Assembly: GCA_030706665.1 (NCBI GenBank)
Contig: JAUZOB010000139.1
Coordinates: 1-8,379 of the forward strand
Length of the DNA stretch: 8,379 nt
Reading direction: 5' to 3'
DNA from: Bacteroidota bacterium
GTDB lineage: Bacteria; Bacteroidota; Bacteroidia; Bacteroidales; Prolixibacteraceae
Shown here piece by piece: positions 1 to 7,347 of this stretch. The first letter of the stretch is position 1. Each line of letters begins with the position of its first letter. The notes under the pieces were generated by a model. The model was not told the origin of the DNA. It made no database searches and saw only the letters and a program-made list of their open reading frames with translations. A program made the translations under genes and the position numbers.

Positions 1-1141
1 TAGGATCCAGCAATCCCACTATTTTCCCTTCCGGGGTCAGAATGTACTCTTCTTTGCGGCCGTCAATTTTATCGATCAGCAAACCACTTCGACCGCATTG
101 GGAGATCTGGTTCTCAGCAACCGTTACTAAGTCGCCTATATCATAGCGAATTAACGGGAACGCCGGATTGTTATAGTTTGTTGAAACAACTCGTCCTGTT
201 TCCCCGGGTTTGCAGGGATGATCCTCTCTGTTTAGAATCTCCGTAAAACTATATTCGTTTCTCAGATGCAATTCCCCTTTCTCACATTCCACAATAAATG
301 CGCATTTCTCACCATTCCCGTACCAATTGTAAACTTTAACCTGAAAGGCTTCTTCGATCCGTTTGCGCTGAAAGTCCAGAAGATTCTCCGAAGAGGTGTA
401 TATGGCTCTCAGATCCAGTTTCTTTCGACCATATTTCTGATATGCCAGAGCCAGTAAATAGATCGATGATGGGAATCCGTGTAGTATCATCGGATTAAAT
501 TCTTCCAACTTCCGAATGTAGTGCACCATATTATCCATCGAAAAGTGATACGATGAAAAATACAAATGATTGTTGGCCGCATCATAGCTCCAGAAAGGGG
601 GAAACGTCCTGGATACAGGCGTAACCGGATGACTGGCACAGATCGCTATTTTATCGCGACGGCAAAGATCAACTCCGCTCAACATATATTGCATGTAACG
701 GAAGGCATATTCATATTGCCAGGTCTCTATGCTCAACGGGAAGTTCATGGCTGATCCGCTGGTACCACTGGTGTGATACCATACGACATCTTTCTTATCC
801 CGGTTGTAAAAAGCAGAAGGATTCTCCTTGACAATATAGCGTGGAATAATCGGATATTTTGACATCTCAATCGGATCCAGGTCCCGATACACCGGATTCT
901 CCTTGTAATACGGAACATTTCGGATCTCTTTAAAAAATTGAGTCAATTTGTCAAACTGAAAACGAAGCAGTTCTCCCGAATCCCAGTACTGTGATTTTTT
1001 AAGGAGTTTAATCTCTTCCTCAAAGAAATTCCCATATCTTGTTTGCCTTTGTCGGAGACCATAGATCGAAGTAAATATGGTTTTGACAGGATAAGGAGCC
1101 AAATCGTACAAGTGTCGGATGAATTTATTCCCGTAACTCAT
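1..1141 (-). CDS. CapK/PaaK-like adenylate-forming enzyme, 3' end cut by window edge
   Basis: This open frame starts at an ATG (1139-1141) and stays open through base 1, giving 380 visible residues; the C-terminal subdomain is missing. An in-frame TAA two codons upstream of the ATG fixes the start. The protein resembles the phenylacetate-CoA ligase/CapK branch of the ANL superfamily, cytoplasmic enzymes that activate a carboxylic acid as an acyl-adenylate. Visible motifs are the phosphate-binding loop TSGTSGS (residues 124-130), the YGNGE motif (274-278; families usually show Y-G-x-S/T-E), RYDIGD (332-337, with the ATP-ribose-binding Asp) and the hinge motif I-D-G-R (359-362). The catalytic C-terminal lysine lies beyond the window. 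It is the last visible gene of a polysaccharide cluster, 96 bp after another ligase of the same family, from which it differs strongly. The motifs make the family call firm. The substrate is unknown; activation of an acid that decorates a glycan is an inference from context. Confidence 0.9.
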   Translation of the reverse strand, partial: MSYGNKFIRHLYDLAPYPVKTIFTSIYGLRQRQTRYGNFFEEEIKLLKKSQYWDSGELLRFQFDKLTQFFKEIRNVPYYKENPVYRDLDPIEMSKYPIIPRYIVKENPSAFYNRDKKDVVWYHTSGTSGSAMNFPLSIETWQYEYAFRYMQYMLSGVDLCRRDKIAICASHPVTPVSRTFPPFWSYDAANNHLYFSSYHFSMDNMVHYIRKLEEFNPMILHGFPSSIYLLALAYQKYGRKKLDLRAIYTSSENLLDFQRKRIEEAFQVKVYNWYGNGEKCAFIVECEKGELHLRNEYSFTEILNREDHPCKPGETGRVVSTNYNNPAFPLIRYDIGDLVTVAENQISQCGRSGLLIDKIDGRKEEYILTPEGKIVGLLDP

Positions 1142-1237
1142 GTTTTATCGCTCAAAAATTATGATGGTTCGAAATTCCCGATCATTGGACCATTAAATCA
1201 GCTCAATGCTTCAGGCCTTTCCGCTCTTATTTATCAT

Positions 1238-2572
1238 TTAAATTGAAGAGCCGGCTGACTCTATATCCTTGTGTGTACCGGTAAGCGACTCTGTCGCAGA
1301 ATTGAGATAATTCCATATGTTCAGGCATTGAATGACCCGTATCTGTTTGCCGGCACGGGTTTTCTCCATCTCTTTCACTACCTTGATCCGAACAGAGATC
1401 TTATCATCAAACGTAGTCAGGAGATCCCGGATAAGCATCGACCGGTCCTTTTCACCGAAACAGTTATTCGCCTTAATCCGGAGCTCAACTTCTCCTGCTT
1501 TCTCCTGAAAATATTGATAGCTGATCACATTGATCATGGTGTCATGATCGTAAACAACCAGACAGGGGAGGATTTCTTCATTCTTTCCGATCAGAAAATC
1601 CTGCGATCGCCCCAATATTGATCTGACTTCCCCTTTTGAATCAATCACTACAAAATCTTCAATCCCATACCGAATCAGAGGCATCGCTTTATTAATTAAA
1701 CTTGTGGCAACTATTTCACATATCCTGTGATCCTTACATCTCATTTCGGTATCAATAAATTCCGGAATCCCGAAACTTCGCAGAAAGCGGTAAGGTCCTC
1801 TATTCACTGAAATGGCAAATGCCACATGTTCCGACTGACCATAAAGATCAACCAGCGTTGCGGCTGGAAACAACTCAAGAATCAGGTTTTTGTCCTCTTG
1901 CGACAGAGTCTCTGAACTCGAAAGAATTCCCCGGATATGTCGGAGTTTTCCGCTTAATCCCATTTCTTTCACATATTTGCAAAAGATACGAATTGATGAA
2001 GGGTAGACATGCAGACAGTTAATCTTGTGTTTTTCGATGAGCTTTATATATCGGGGAATGTTTTCCGGTGTCAGATCATAAGATGAAAGAACCAATTGCC
2101 CCCAATACCAGCATGATATCCGGTGCCTGGGATAAATCCCTCTTAAGGTTGCGATCCTCAGACTTTCCCTTTCGCCAATCAGCGAGAAAGCGTAATCGGC
2201 GTATGCGGTAACTTTTATGATTTCCCGTACCGATGCATAAAAATTAACCGAGATTCCTGTTGATCCTCCGGTCGCGTTCCGTATCAGGTTCTTTTTTGAG
2301 TATTTGTCCGAAATAAATTGTTCTTCTTTCCCGATAATCTCTTTTTTCCTCACGATCGGAAAATCATTGAATAGAACCGGAGTCCCTTTCGCGATCGCCT
2401 CTCTGAAATAGTCCCTGTAAACAGGGACTGTACTCAGACAATGGTCTATCAGCTGACAAAACTTTTGTTCATCAGTCGTTCCGTTGCCCAATATCTCCTT
2501 TCGCGTTCGTTTGTACAACGGTAAAAAGCGGAAAAAAAATTTCAGGATTCTTTTAATCAGCAAACAGAACAT
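1238..2572 (-). CDS. CapK/PaaK-like adenylate-forming enzyme (complete)
   Basis: This is a complete 444-residue protein, the usual length for CapK-type members of the ANL adenylate-forming superfamily. It shows the ATP phosphate loop TGGSTG (101-106), Y-G-Q-S-E (244-248), R-Y-G-I-E-D (301-306) in the position of the conserved R-Y-x-x-x-D motif, the hinge I-L-G-R-S-Q-D (319-325), and a C-terminal K-T-R-A-G-K segment (404-409) whose last Lys is the candidate adenylation-step lysine. All core residues needed for acyl-adenylate formation are therefore present. The first 20 residues are basic and hydrophobic and might touch the membrane, but no signal peptide is evident. The ATG is the first one after an in-frame TAA at 2633-2635, and no clear ribosome binding site precedes it. 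The gene lies 169 bp after a glycosyltransferase and 96 bp before a second ligase of this family. Such proteins recur in capsule and exopolysaccharide clusters. The acid activated, and whether CoA or a carrier protein accepts it, cannot be told. Confidence 0.92.
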   Translation of the reverse strand: MFCLLIKRILKFFFRFLPLYKRTRKEILGNGTTDEQKFCQLIDHCLSTVPVYRDYFREAIAKGTPVLFNDFPIVRKKEIIGKEEQFISDKYSKKNLIRNATGGSTGISVNFYASVREIIKVTAYADYAFSLIGERESLRIATLRGIYPRHRISCWYWGQLVLSSYDLTPENIPRYIKLIEKHKINCLHVYPSSIRIFCKYVKEMGLSGKLRHIRGILSSSETLSQEDKNLILELFPAATLVDLYGQSEHVAFAISVNRGPYRFLRSFGIPEFIDTEMRCKDHRICEIVATSLINKAMPLIRYGIEDFVVIDSKGEVRSILGRSQDFLIGKNEEILPCLVVYDHDTMINVISYQYFQEKAGEVELRIKANNCFGEKDRSMLIRDLLTTFDDKISVRIKVVKEMEKTRAGKQIRVIQCLNIWNYLNSATESLTGTHKDIESAGSSI

Positions 2573-2741
2573 TGTTGTAATACTTGAAATTATTTTAATA
2601 TACGATCCATAATCTTGTGGGAGGGGATCGGTTTATTTTTTAATGGGGCCTAAAATTCATCAATTGATCCTGATTCATCCGTGGGAGACTTGCTGACTGA
2701 CCCCGAACTATAGCAGGCGGATAAAAGGGGGTGAAGATATT

Positions 2742-3818
2742 TTATTGGTTCAGTGTGTCTTTATAAATTAGGTTTAACTCATTAAAGACAGATTCCGGAA
2801 AATAATTCCGGACGATCCGCAGGGAACAATCATGAAACTCTGCATGAAGAGAAGGATGGTCAATAAATTTCCGGATCGATTTTATCAACATGTATTTATC
2901 CCCGGGTGAAATTAAAAAGCCGTTTACTCCGTTTTTTACAATTTCGGATATACCGCCCACATCTGTCGCAATGATTGAGAGTCCGTATGACATAGCTTCC
3001 AAAATTGACATCGGCATTCCTTCATAGTATGAAGGCAAAATAAAAACCTTTGATTTTTTGAAAGTCTCCGTTTTCTCTTTTTCTCCAATCCACCCTTTAT
3101 ACTCGATGAGTTGTTCCAGACCGTTTTCTTTGATCATCGAATTCAGAAGAACGGAGTTGCCGGTTCCTCCGATGATCAGTTTCATTCGCCCCTGTAATTC
3201 TTCCTTGTAATCACTAATGGCTTCCACCAGATCATAAATACCTTTAGCCTGACGAATATCGCCGAGGTAGAGGAAATTCACAACGGACTGATCCGAAGAA
3301 CTTCCGTTTACCGATTCGGGTTGTCCGATAAGATTGTTCAAGATCCTGATTTTTCGATGTCCGGTAAGAATCATGAGTGATTTTTGGAACTGATCGGAAA
3401 GAACCAAAATGACATCGCACAGGTTTAATGTTTTTAAAACCTGCTTCCTGAACCTGCAGGTATCGATGAATCGGATAAATTCTCCTCCATGGATGTGATA
3501 AATAATCTTTTTCCTAAAAAAGTGTGCTATATGAATGATGATGCTTTTGCGGACAAAGCTTCCGTAAGAGGCACCATGAATGTGAACAATCCGGATCCTT
3601 TTGAAAGTCAGGGTGTAAACAAACCGAAGCAGGGCAGTCCAGAATATGACTATCTTGTAAAGAATCGTTCCGTCACTCGTCGTTGGAATAAAGTTGAAAG
3701 TCTCAAAATAGCGGGCGTAACTTTTCAATAAGCTGGCAATTCCGCCTTTCGCTTTTTTATATGACGGACCGATGACCAGAACTTGTGATGAGACCTCTTT
3801 GGAAATATAAAAGAACAT
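2742..3818 (-). CDS. Glycosyltransferase family 4 (GT-B fold)
   Basis: This is a 358-residue retaining glycosyltransferase of the GT4 type, transferring a sugar from a nucleotide donor at the cytoplasmic face of the membrane. The N-terminal Rossmann domain opens with VLVIGP (13-18) and the acceptor-side glycine loop KGGIAS (24-29), followed by IVHIHG (77-82) and YHIHGGEF (107-114). The C-terminal donor domain opens with NFLYLGDIRQAKG (181-193) and carries the E-x7-E motif as E266-GMPMSIL-E274, then TDVGGISEIV (285-294) and NGVNGFL (296-302). Length is normal and nothing needed for catalysis looks missing. The start is bounded by an in-frame TAA two codons upstream, so ATG at 3818 is the longest possible start. 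It stands apart from its neighbours, with 226 bp before it and 169 bp after, and a promoter-like sequence just upstream, so it may begin its own transcript together with the two ligases. Sugar donor and acceptor are unknown. Confidence 0.93.
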   Translation of the reverse strand: MFFYISKEVSSQVLVIGPSYKKAKGGIASLLKSYARYFETFNFIPTTSDGTILYKIVIFWTALLRFVYTLTFKRIRIVHIHGASYGSFVRKSIIIHIAHFFRKKIIYHIHGGEFIRFIDTCRFRKQVLKTLNLCDVILVLSDQFQKSLMILTGHRKIRILNNLIGQPESVNGSSSDQSVVNFLYLGDIRQAKGIYDLVEAISDYKEELQGRMKLIIGGTGNSVLLNSMIKENGLEQLIEYKGWIGEKEKTETFKKSKVFILPSYYEGMPMSILEAMSYGLSIIATDVGGISEIVKNGVNGFLISPGDKYMLIKSIRKFIDHPSLHAEFHDCSLRIVRNYFPESVFNELNLIYKDTLNQ

Positions 3819-4044
3819 ATACTTTTAATTATTTATTTTAACATTCATAGACCGATTAATCAACTTCGTTTCCGGATCTCCTTCCATACCTAAATTGAAA
3901 TAGAGGTTAGCAATTTCTGATGAAGGGATTTAATTATTCCTGATTCCGATTGATCATTTTCGTTTTTGAATTTCATCCAGAATCCAAAACGGTCAGAGAT
4001 GTCAATAATCCTGCCTGGCCGATGATTCTCTTGCGGAATGATCA
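3819..4044. other. 226-bp intergenic gap, no firm gene
   Basis: This is the widest gap of the window, between the deacetylase stop and the next glycosyltransferase start. It holds a promoter-like sequence near its downstream end (3835-3863). A 67-codon minus-strand frame (3890-4093) starts inside the last 49 bases of the deacetylase; its product has no recognisable domain. No hairpin followed by a T-run, and so no obvious intrinsic terminator, was seen after the deacetylase. Confidence 0.5.
3835..3863 (-). promoter_or_regulatory. Sigma-70-like promoter candidate upstream of the GT4 gene
   Basis: Read on the minus strand, TTGATT (3863-3858) and TAAAAT (3840-3835) are separated by exactly 17 bp and end 16 bp before the glycosyltransferase ATG. 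They match the general bacterial -35 and -10 boxes at 4 of 6 and 5 of 6 positions. They lie in the widest gap of the window, where a new transcript would be most useful. The match to the Bacteroidota -7 consensus (TAnnTTTG) is poor, and A/T-rich sequence gives such hits by chance, so this is only a candidate. The leader would be very short. Confidence 0.25.
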
Positions 4045-4935
4045 TTATGATCGGTCCCGATGGTAAATCGTCAGGATGATTCTTTTCATCCAATACCAGC
4101 TTCCCGTAATTCTTGCCCTGTTCTCATAAAATCCGCCGTAGGGATTCAGAAAAAAACGGGGAATTAAAAAGGGATCGGTTTGATGACTTTTCAGATAAGT
4201 ATCTTTTGCCGTAAAGGCATATTGAAACCCTGCTTCTTTTACCAAACGGACAGTTGTATCATTATAGCTGCTATTGGGATAAGAAAAGGCGATAATCTTT
4301 TTCCCAAGCCATGCTTCCAGTTGCTCTTTTGATTGTCTGATTTCGTTTTCCTGAACTTTCTCCGGACAGTTGGGTAGAATAGGGTGAGATACGGTATGGG
4401 CCCCAATCGTGATCAGCGGATTGGCTGCCAGCTCTTTTAACTGGTCGGACGTTAGAGCTGACCGTTCGAGAGAAACCGATTCTTTCAGTTTTTCCAAATC
4501 TGTCCTGAATCTTTCGTAAGAGTATCTCTTGAACTGAGACAGGAGCTCAGCCCTTTCTTTCAGTGAACCGGGTCCCGACAAAACGGTTTCCCACCAAAAA
4601 TTACCTTCCCGGATCGGTTGTGTCGCCACAAAGAGCAAAAGTGGTATCTGATACTTTTCCAGTAGCGGAACCAACTGTAAATTCTTCTGCCATCCATCGT
4701 CGCACGATAAGAGGACATATTTCTTCCTGCTTTTGGATTCATAATCCAAAAGGAGACGGATCTGATCCAGACGGATAAATTCATATCCCTTTTTCATGAG
4801 CCATCTGATATACGGCTCTAATTGATCCGGAGTAGGATTATGAACATACACCGACAGAATTCTGATCTTTTTTCGGATGAAAAAATAACATTTATGGTAA
4901 ATGTACCAGCCGATGATTTCCCTGAAGAAGTTCAT
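4045..4935 (-). CDS. NodB-type polysaccharide deacetylase
   Basis: This 296-residue protein is a carbohydrate esterase 4 (NodB homology) enzyme, a metal-dependent deacetylase that removes the acetyl group from N-acetylated sugars. The N-terminal strand RILSVYVHNP (25-34) and helix resemble the entry region of short bacterial polysaccharide deacetylases. Motif 1 is S-C-D-D-G (77-81; usually T-F-D-D-G), giving D79 as catalytic base and D80 as metal ligand. Motif 2 is H180-T-V-S-H184, the two metal-binding histidines. Motif 3 is F-S-Y-P-N (217-221), and I-P-R-F (258-261) follows near the end. Between motifs 1 and 2 lies a largely helical, charged insert (about 105-170). The first 30 residues are partly hydrophobic but interrupted by charges, with no clear signal peptide, so it may act in the cytoplasm on a precursor or be weakly membrane-attached. 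Its ATG overlaps the TGA of the preceding glycosyltransferase by 4 bp (ATGA), implying translational coupling. The true sugar substrate is unknown. Confidence 0.92.
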   Translation of the reverse strand: MNFFREIIGWYIYHKCYFFIRKKIRILSVYVHNPTPDQLEPYIRWLMKKGYEFIRLDQIRLLLDYESKSRKKYVLLSCDDGWQKNLQLVPLLEKYQIPLLLFVATQPIREGNFWWETVLSGPGSLKERAELLSQFKRYSYERFRTDLEKLKESVSLERSALTSDQLKELAANPLITIGAHTVSHPILPNCPEKVQENEIRQSKEQLEAWLGKKIIAFSYPNSSYNDTTVRLVKEAGFQYAFTAKDTYLKSHQTDPFLIPRFFLNPYGGFYENRARITGSWYWMKRIILTIYHRDRS

Positions 4936-6032
4936 GATACGGACTTGTGATATTCTGAAATGTGTTTCTGTGCGCAGGCTTCCATACTTAACTTCTCTTT
5001 AAAGAAGTCAGTCAGGTCTTTCTTATGGATCTGATCCCCGAATTTTATAAATTCCAATACTGTATTGTAATAGTCTTCTTCGGAGACAGACGGAGAAATG
5101 AATCCGTTTACCCTGTGATGGATGGTGTTGATAATTCCTCCTACCGGAGTACAAATCGGAATGCAACCGCAGGCAAACGATTCGATCAGGGTAATGGGCA
5201 TCCCCTCAAAAATTGAAGTCAGACAAAACGCATCGGCGTTGAGGTAGTAATCGGCTATATTGTGCTTTTCTCCCAGGAACCAAATGCCATTCATCGCTTT
5301 TCCCTGTAACTCCTTTCCTTTGGGGGAATCAAAATCAGATCCGATCACAAGCAGAGCCACTGGAAAGTTTTCCTGTATCAGCCGGTTAAATGTCCGAATC
5401 AGCATCTCCTGATTCTTCTGTGCCGCAAAACGGGCCACATGCAGGAATATCATTTTACGGTCTTCCCTCAACTTTTCGAAAGAGCGTTTTACTTCCCCGA
5501 ATTCTTCCGACTCAACGGGCTTATGCCCTCCGTTGTAGATCTCAGTGTATTGATCGGTTCTGTAATATTCTACAAACGAACGGGTCGATTCTTCGGAGAT
5601 GGTAATCGGCCTTACCTTTCCGTTTTTATAAAAAAATCTTCGCAGACGATATTCCACTTTGTTTGTGACTTCACGGGGAGCGTCATTGTGAATGGTTTGA
5701 AAAAATGCCATCTTCCGGAATCGATAGGTGAGCGGGAAGACGTAATTTACCAGGTTGAGGTGGCAATGCACGATGTCCGGTTTGATCTCCCGGATCACCT
5801 TGTAAAAACGGAAGATGTTCGAGAGCCGGAACCCGGAAGGAATTCTCAGGTTTTGGTAATGAACGGCAGGTGAAATATCGCGGACAAAGAAACCGAATCC
5901 GTCAATCCGGTCATCCAGCATAACACACAAATGCACTTCATGTCCCTTGGCCGATAGTTCATTGCAAAGGTCGACCACAAAACGCTGAACTCCACCTGAT
6001 GTTAGCGAATAGATGATGTGCAGTATTCTCAT
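4932..6032 (-). CDS. Glycosyltransferase family 4 (GT-B fold)
   Basis: I chose the ATG at 6030-6032, giving 366 residues, because it places the first beta strand MRILHIIYSL at the very N-terminus and starts 13 bp after the previous stop. An earlier in-frame ATG (6110) would add 26 residues unlike the family and overlap the previous gene by 65 bp. This is a canonical GT4 enzyme. It has the glycine loop TSGGVQRF (11-18), IVHCHLNLVNY (87-97) and FFQTIHND (110-117). The donor-site domain starts near MIFLHVARFAAQKN (194-207), with E276-GMPITLI-E284 as the E-x7-E motif and TPVGGI (295-300) plus RVNGFISP (307-314) after it. It would transfer a hexose or related sugar from a nucleotide donor at the inner membrane. 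It belongs to a tight block with the preceding glycosyltransferase and the overlapping deacetylase, so these three products probably work on the same glycan intermediate. The deacetylase may act on the sugar this enzyme adds, which is inferred only from the coupling. Confidence 0.93.
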   Translation of the reverse strand: MRILHIIYSLTSGGVQRFVVDLCNELSAKGHEVHLCVMLDDRIDGFGFFVRDISPAVHYQNLRIPSGFRLSNIFRFYKVIREIKPDIVHCHLNLVNYVFPLTYRFRKMAFFQTIHNDAPREVTNKVEYRLRRFFYKNGKVRPITISEESTRSFVEYYRTDQYTEIYNGGHKPVESEEFGEVKRSFEKLREDRKMIFLHVARFAAQKNQEMLIRTFNRLIQENFPVALLVIGSDFDSPKGKELQGKAMNGIWFLGEKHNIADYYLNADAFCLTSIFEGMPITLIESFACGCIPICTPVGGIINTIHHRVNGFISPSVSEEDYYNTVLEFIKFGDQIHKKDLTDFFKEKLSMEACAQKHISEYHKSVS

Positions 6033-6045
6033 GCCGAAATTATCT

Positions 6046-7266
6046 TTAATTCTTAATCTGGTTTGAATCGGGCGACTGAACCTTGCCCCCCGGATGGAAA
6101 AGGAATTCATAAATCACAGGACCTTTTTTTCGATAGTCGAAATGCTGCAATCCGGTCTGAAACCCCTGAAAACCGATCTCTCGGGCAAACTCCGGCTTAC
6201 TCAATACCTCTTTCATCTTACCACTGAAAGCCTCAACTTCATAAGATTCTGCAATGAATGCATTGATCCCGTCGATAAAGAAATTCCCGATTTCCCCGAT
6301 CCGCGTCGAAATGATTGGTCTTGCCACTGCCGTATATTCTCCGATCTTATGCGGGAAACGGGCGATATCCTGAAAGGTCGGGCGCAAAGGAATCAACAGT
6401 GCCAGGCTGCTTCGATAGGTGCGGATCAACTCTTCATCGGAGATGTTGTGCAATAACGTGATGTGATCCGATTGCTCCCTTCGAAGTGCTTCTTTCAGCT
6501 TCTCCAGCTCTGCCCCGGGATCACCGCTGACAATGATAACCAGTTCCGCATCGGCATTCAGTTTCCGGTATGCTTCAAGAATGAAATAAATTACTTCGCT
6601 GTAGGCGATCGATCCGCAATAGAGAAACCATGGCTTTCTTTTTTCCGGTTCTGAAATTGACGGAATAGGATTGGTAAATTTGCCGAAGTCGCATAAGGGC
6701 GGAACTTTTAGTACCGGTTTGCCCGGTTTGATCCGAACTACCCTGTCGTACAGAAAATCGCTGATCACGATGACCCGGTCCGCGAAATCAAGGTACAACC
6801 GGTTCTTTAACAGTGTAACAATTTTTGAAATTCCATGTCGGGGAATATTCCAATATTCTACGGCATCATAGACTGATCGAATTCCCAAAAGCTTTGCAAG
6901 CAGGGTGTAGTAAACCAGTCCCCATAAAGAGTTGACCGTAATGATTATCACATCTGCTTGATGGTTCATACGACAGGAAACAATCCGGAAAAACTCGACG
7001 CACAAACCGTATCCCTTTAACAGATTCCTTTTTATGAAGCCGGAAGGCCTGAACGGAGTTCCGCTGCAAAATTCATATTCGATTTCTTCAAAATTTCCTT
7101 TTGCGAAAACCGAAGTGCCGTCGTTCGGCTGGTGAGTTCCATATCGGTTAAAAATTCTGACGGAACATCCCGCTTCCGTCAATCCTTTGGCAATCAGGTG
7201 CTGTCTTTTGATCTGTGCCAACCAACCCGGGAAACCCGGAAACCCCACGTAGAGAACATATTTCAT
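6046..7266 (-). CDS. GT-B glycosyltransferase, GT4-like with variant E-x7-E motif
   Basis: The ATG at 7264-7266 gives 406 residues beginning MKYVLYVGFPGFPGW, where the first beta strand and loop are expected; a TTG eight codons earlier (7290) is a poorer choice. The N-terminal domain has QIKRQHLIAKGL (18-29), a hydrophobic strand ADVIIITVNSLWGLVYY (104-120) and SVYDAVEYWNIPR (131-143), near the usual D/E-rich loop of GT4-like enzymes. The donor domain starts at WFLYCGSIAYSE (213-224). The usual E-x7-E motif reads A302-RFPHKIG-E310: the second Glu is kept but the first is Ala. The pattern R-F-P-x-K-x-x-E-Y is known in a GT4 subgroup, so the enzyme is probably active rather than dead. T-R-I-G-E-I (321-326) and the D-G-I-N-A-F strand (332-337) follow. 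The gene follows the acetyltransferase-like gene by 81 bp and precedes the next glycosyltransferase by 13 bp. Donor and acceptor are unknown. Confidence 0.88.
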   Translation of the reverse strand: MKYVLYVGFPGFPGWLAQIKRQHLIAKGLTEAGCSVRIFNRYGTHQPNDGTSVFAKGNFEEIEYEFCSGTPFRPSGFIKRNLLKGYGLCVEFFRIVSCRMNHQADVIIITVNSLWGLVYYTLLAKLLGIRSVYDAVEYWNIPRHGISKIVTLLKNRLYLDFADRVIVISDFLYDRVVRIKPGKPVLKVPPLCDFGKFTNPIPSISEPEKRKPWFLYCGSIAYSEVIYFILEAYRKLNADAELVIIVSGDPGAELEKLKEALRREQSDHITLLHNISDEELIRTYRSSLALLIPLRPTFQDIARFPHKIGEYTAVARPIISTRIGEIGNFFIDGINAFIAESYEVEAFSGKMKEVLSKPEFAREIGFQGFQTGLQHFDYRKKGPVIYEFLFHPGGKVQSPDSNQIKN

Positions 7267-7347
7267 GCTCCGGTCTTTGTGTATTTGCAATGAAGGTCAA
7301 TTTCGAAAGATGTTTTTCTTCTCAGATTTCATCGGATAAGTTTGATT

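Noticed and set aside
1142..1237. A Bacteroidota-type -7 box (AATTTTTG on the minus strand) before the left-most ligase
   Set aside because: One of the fixed bases mismatches, and no TTTG is present at the expected -33 spacing.
1271..1621. A 116-codon plus-strand frame
   Set aside because: It lies entirely opposite the well-supported CapK-like ligase and shows no domain; it is an antisense shadow.
2603..2630. Inverted repeat cgatcc...ggatcg upstream of the complete ligase, considered as terminator or operator
   Set aside because: The stem is only 6 bp with a 16-nt loop and no T-run follows on the coding strand; this is expected by chance.
3890..4093. A 67-codon minus-strand frame as a firm gene
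   Set aside because: It has no recognisable domain and overlaps the deacetylase by 49 bases. A short stretch (G-R-I-I-D-I-S) faintly recalls a PilZ motif, but too little matches to claim it.
5439..5873. A 144-codon plus-strand frame
   Set aside because: It lies opposite a canonical GT4 gene whose motifs are intact, and its product has no recognisable features.
6033..6110. A longer start for the GT4 gene that ends at 4932
   Set aside because: It would overlap the previous gene by 65 bp and add 26 residues ahead of the normal first beta strand; the ATG at 6032 fits better.
6094..6456. A 120-codon plus-strand frame
   Set aside because: It lies opposite the donor domain of a glycosyltransferase, so it is best explained as a shadow.
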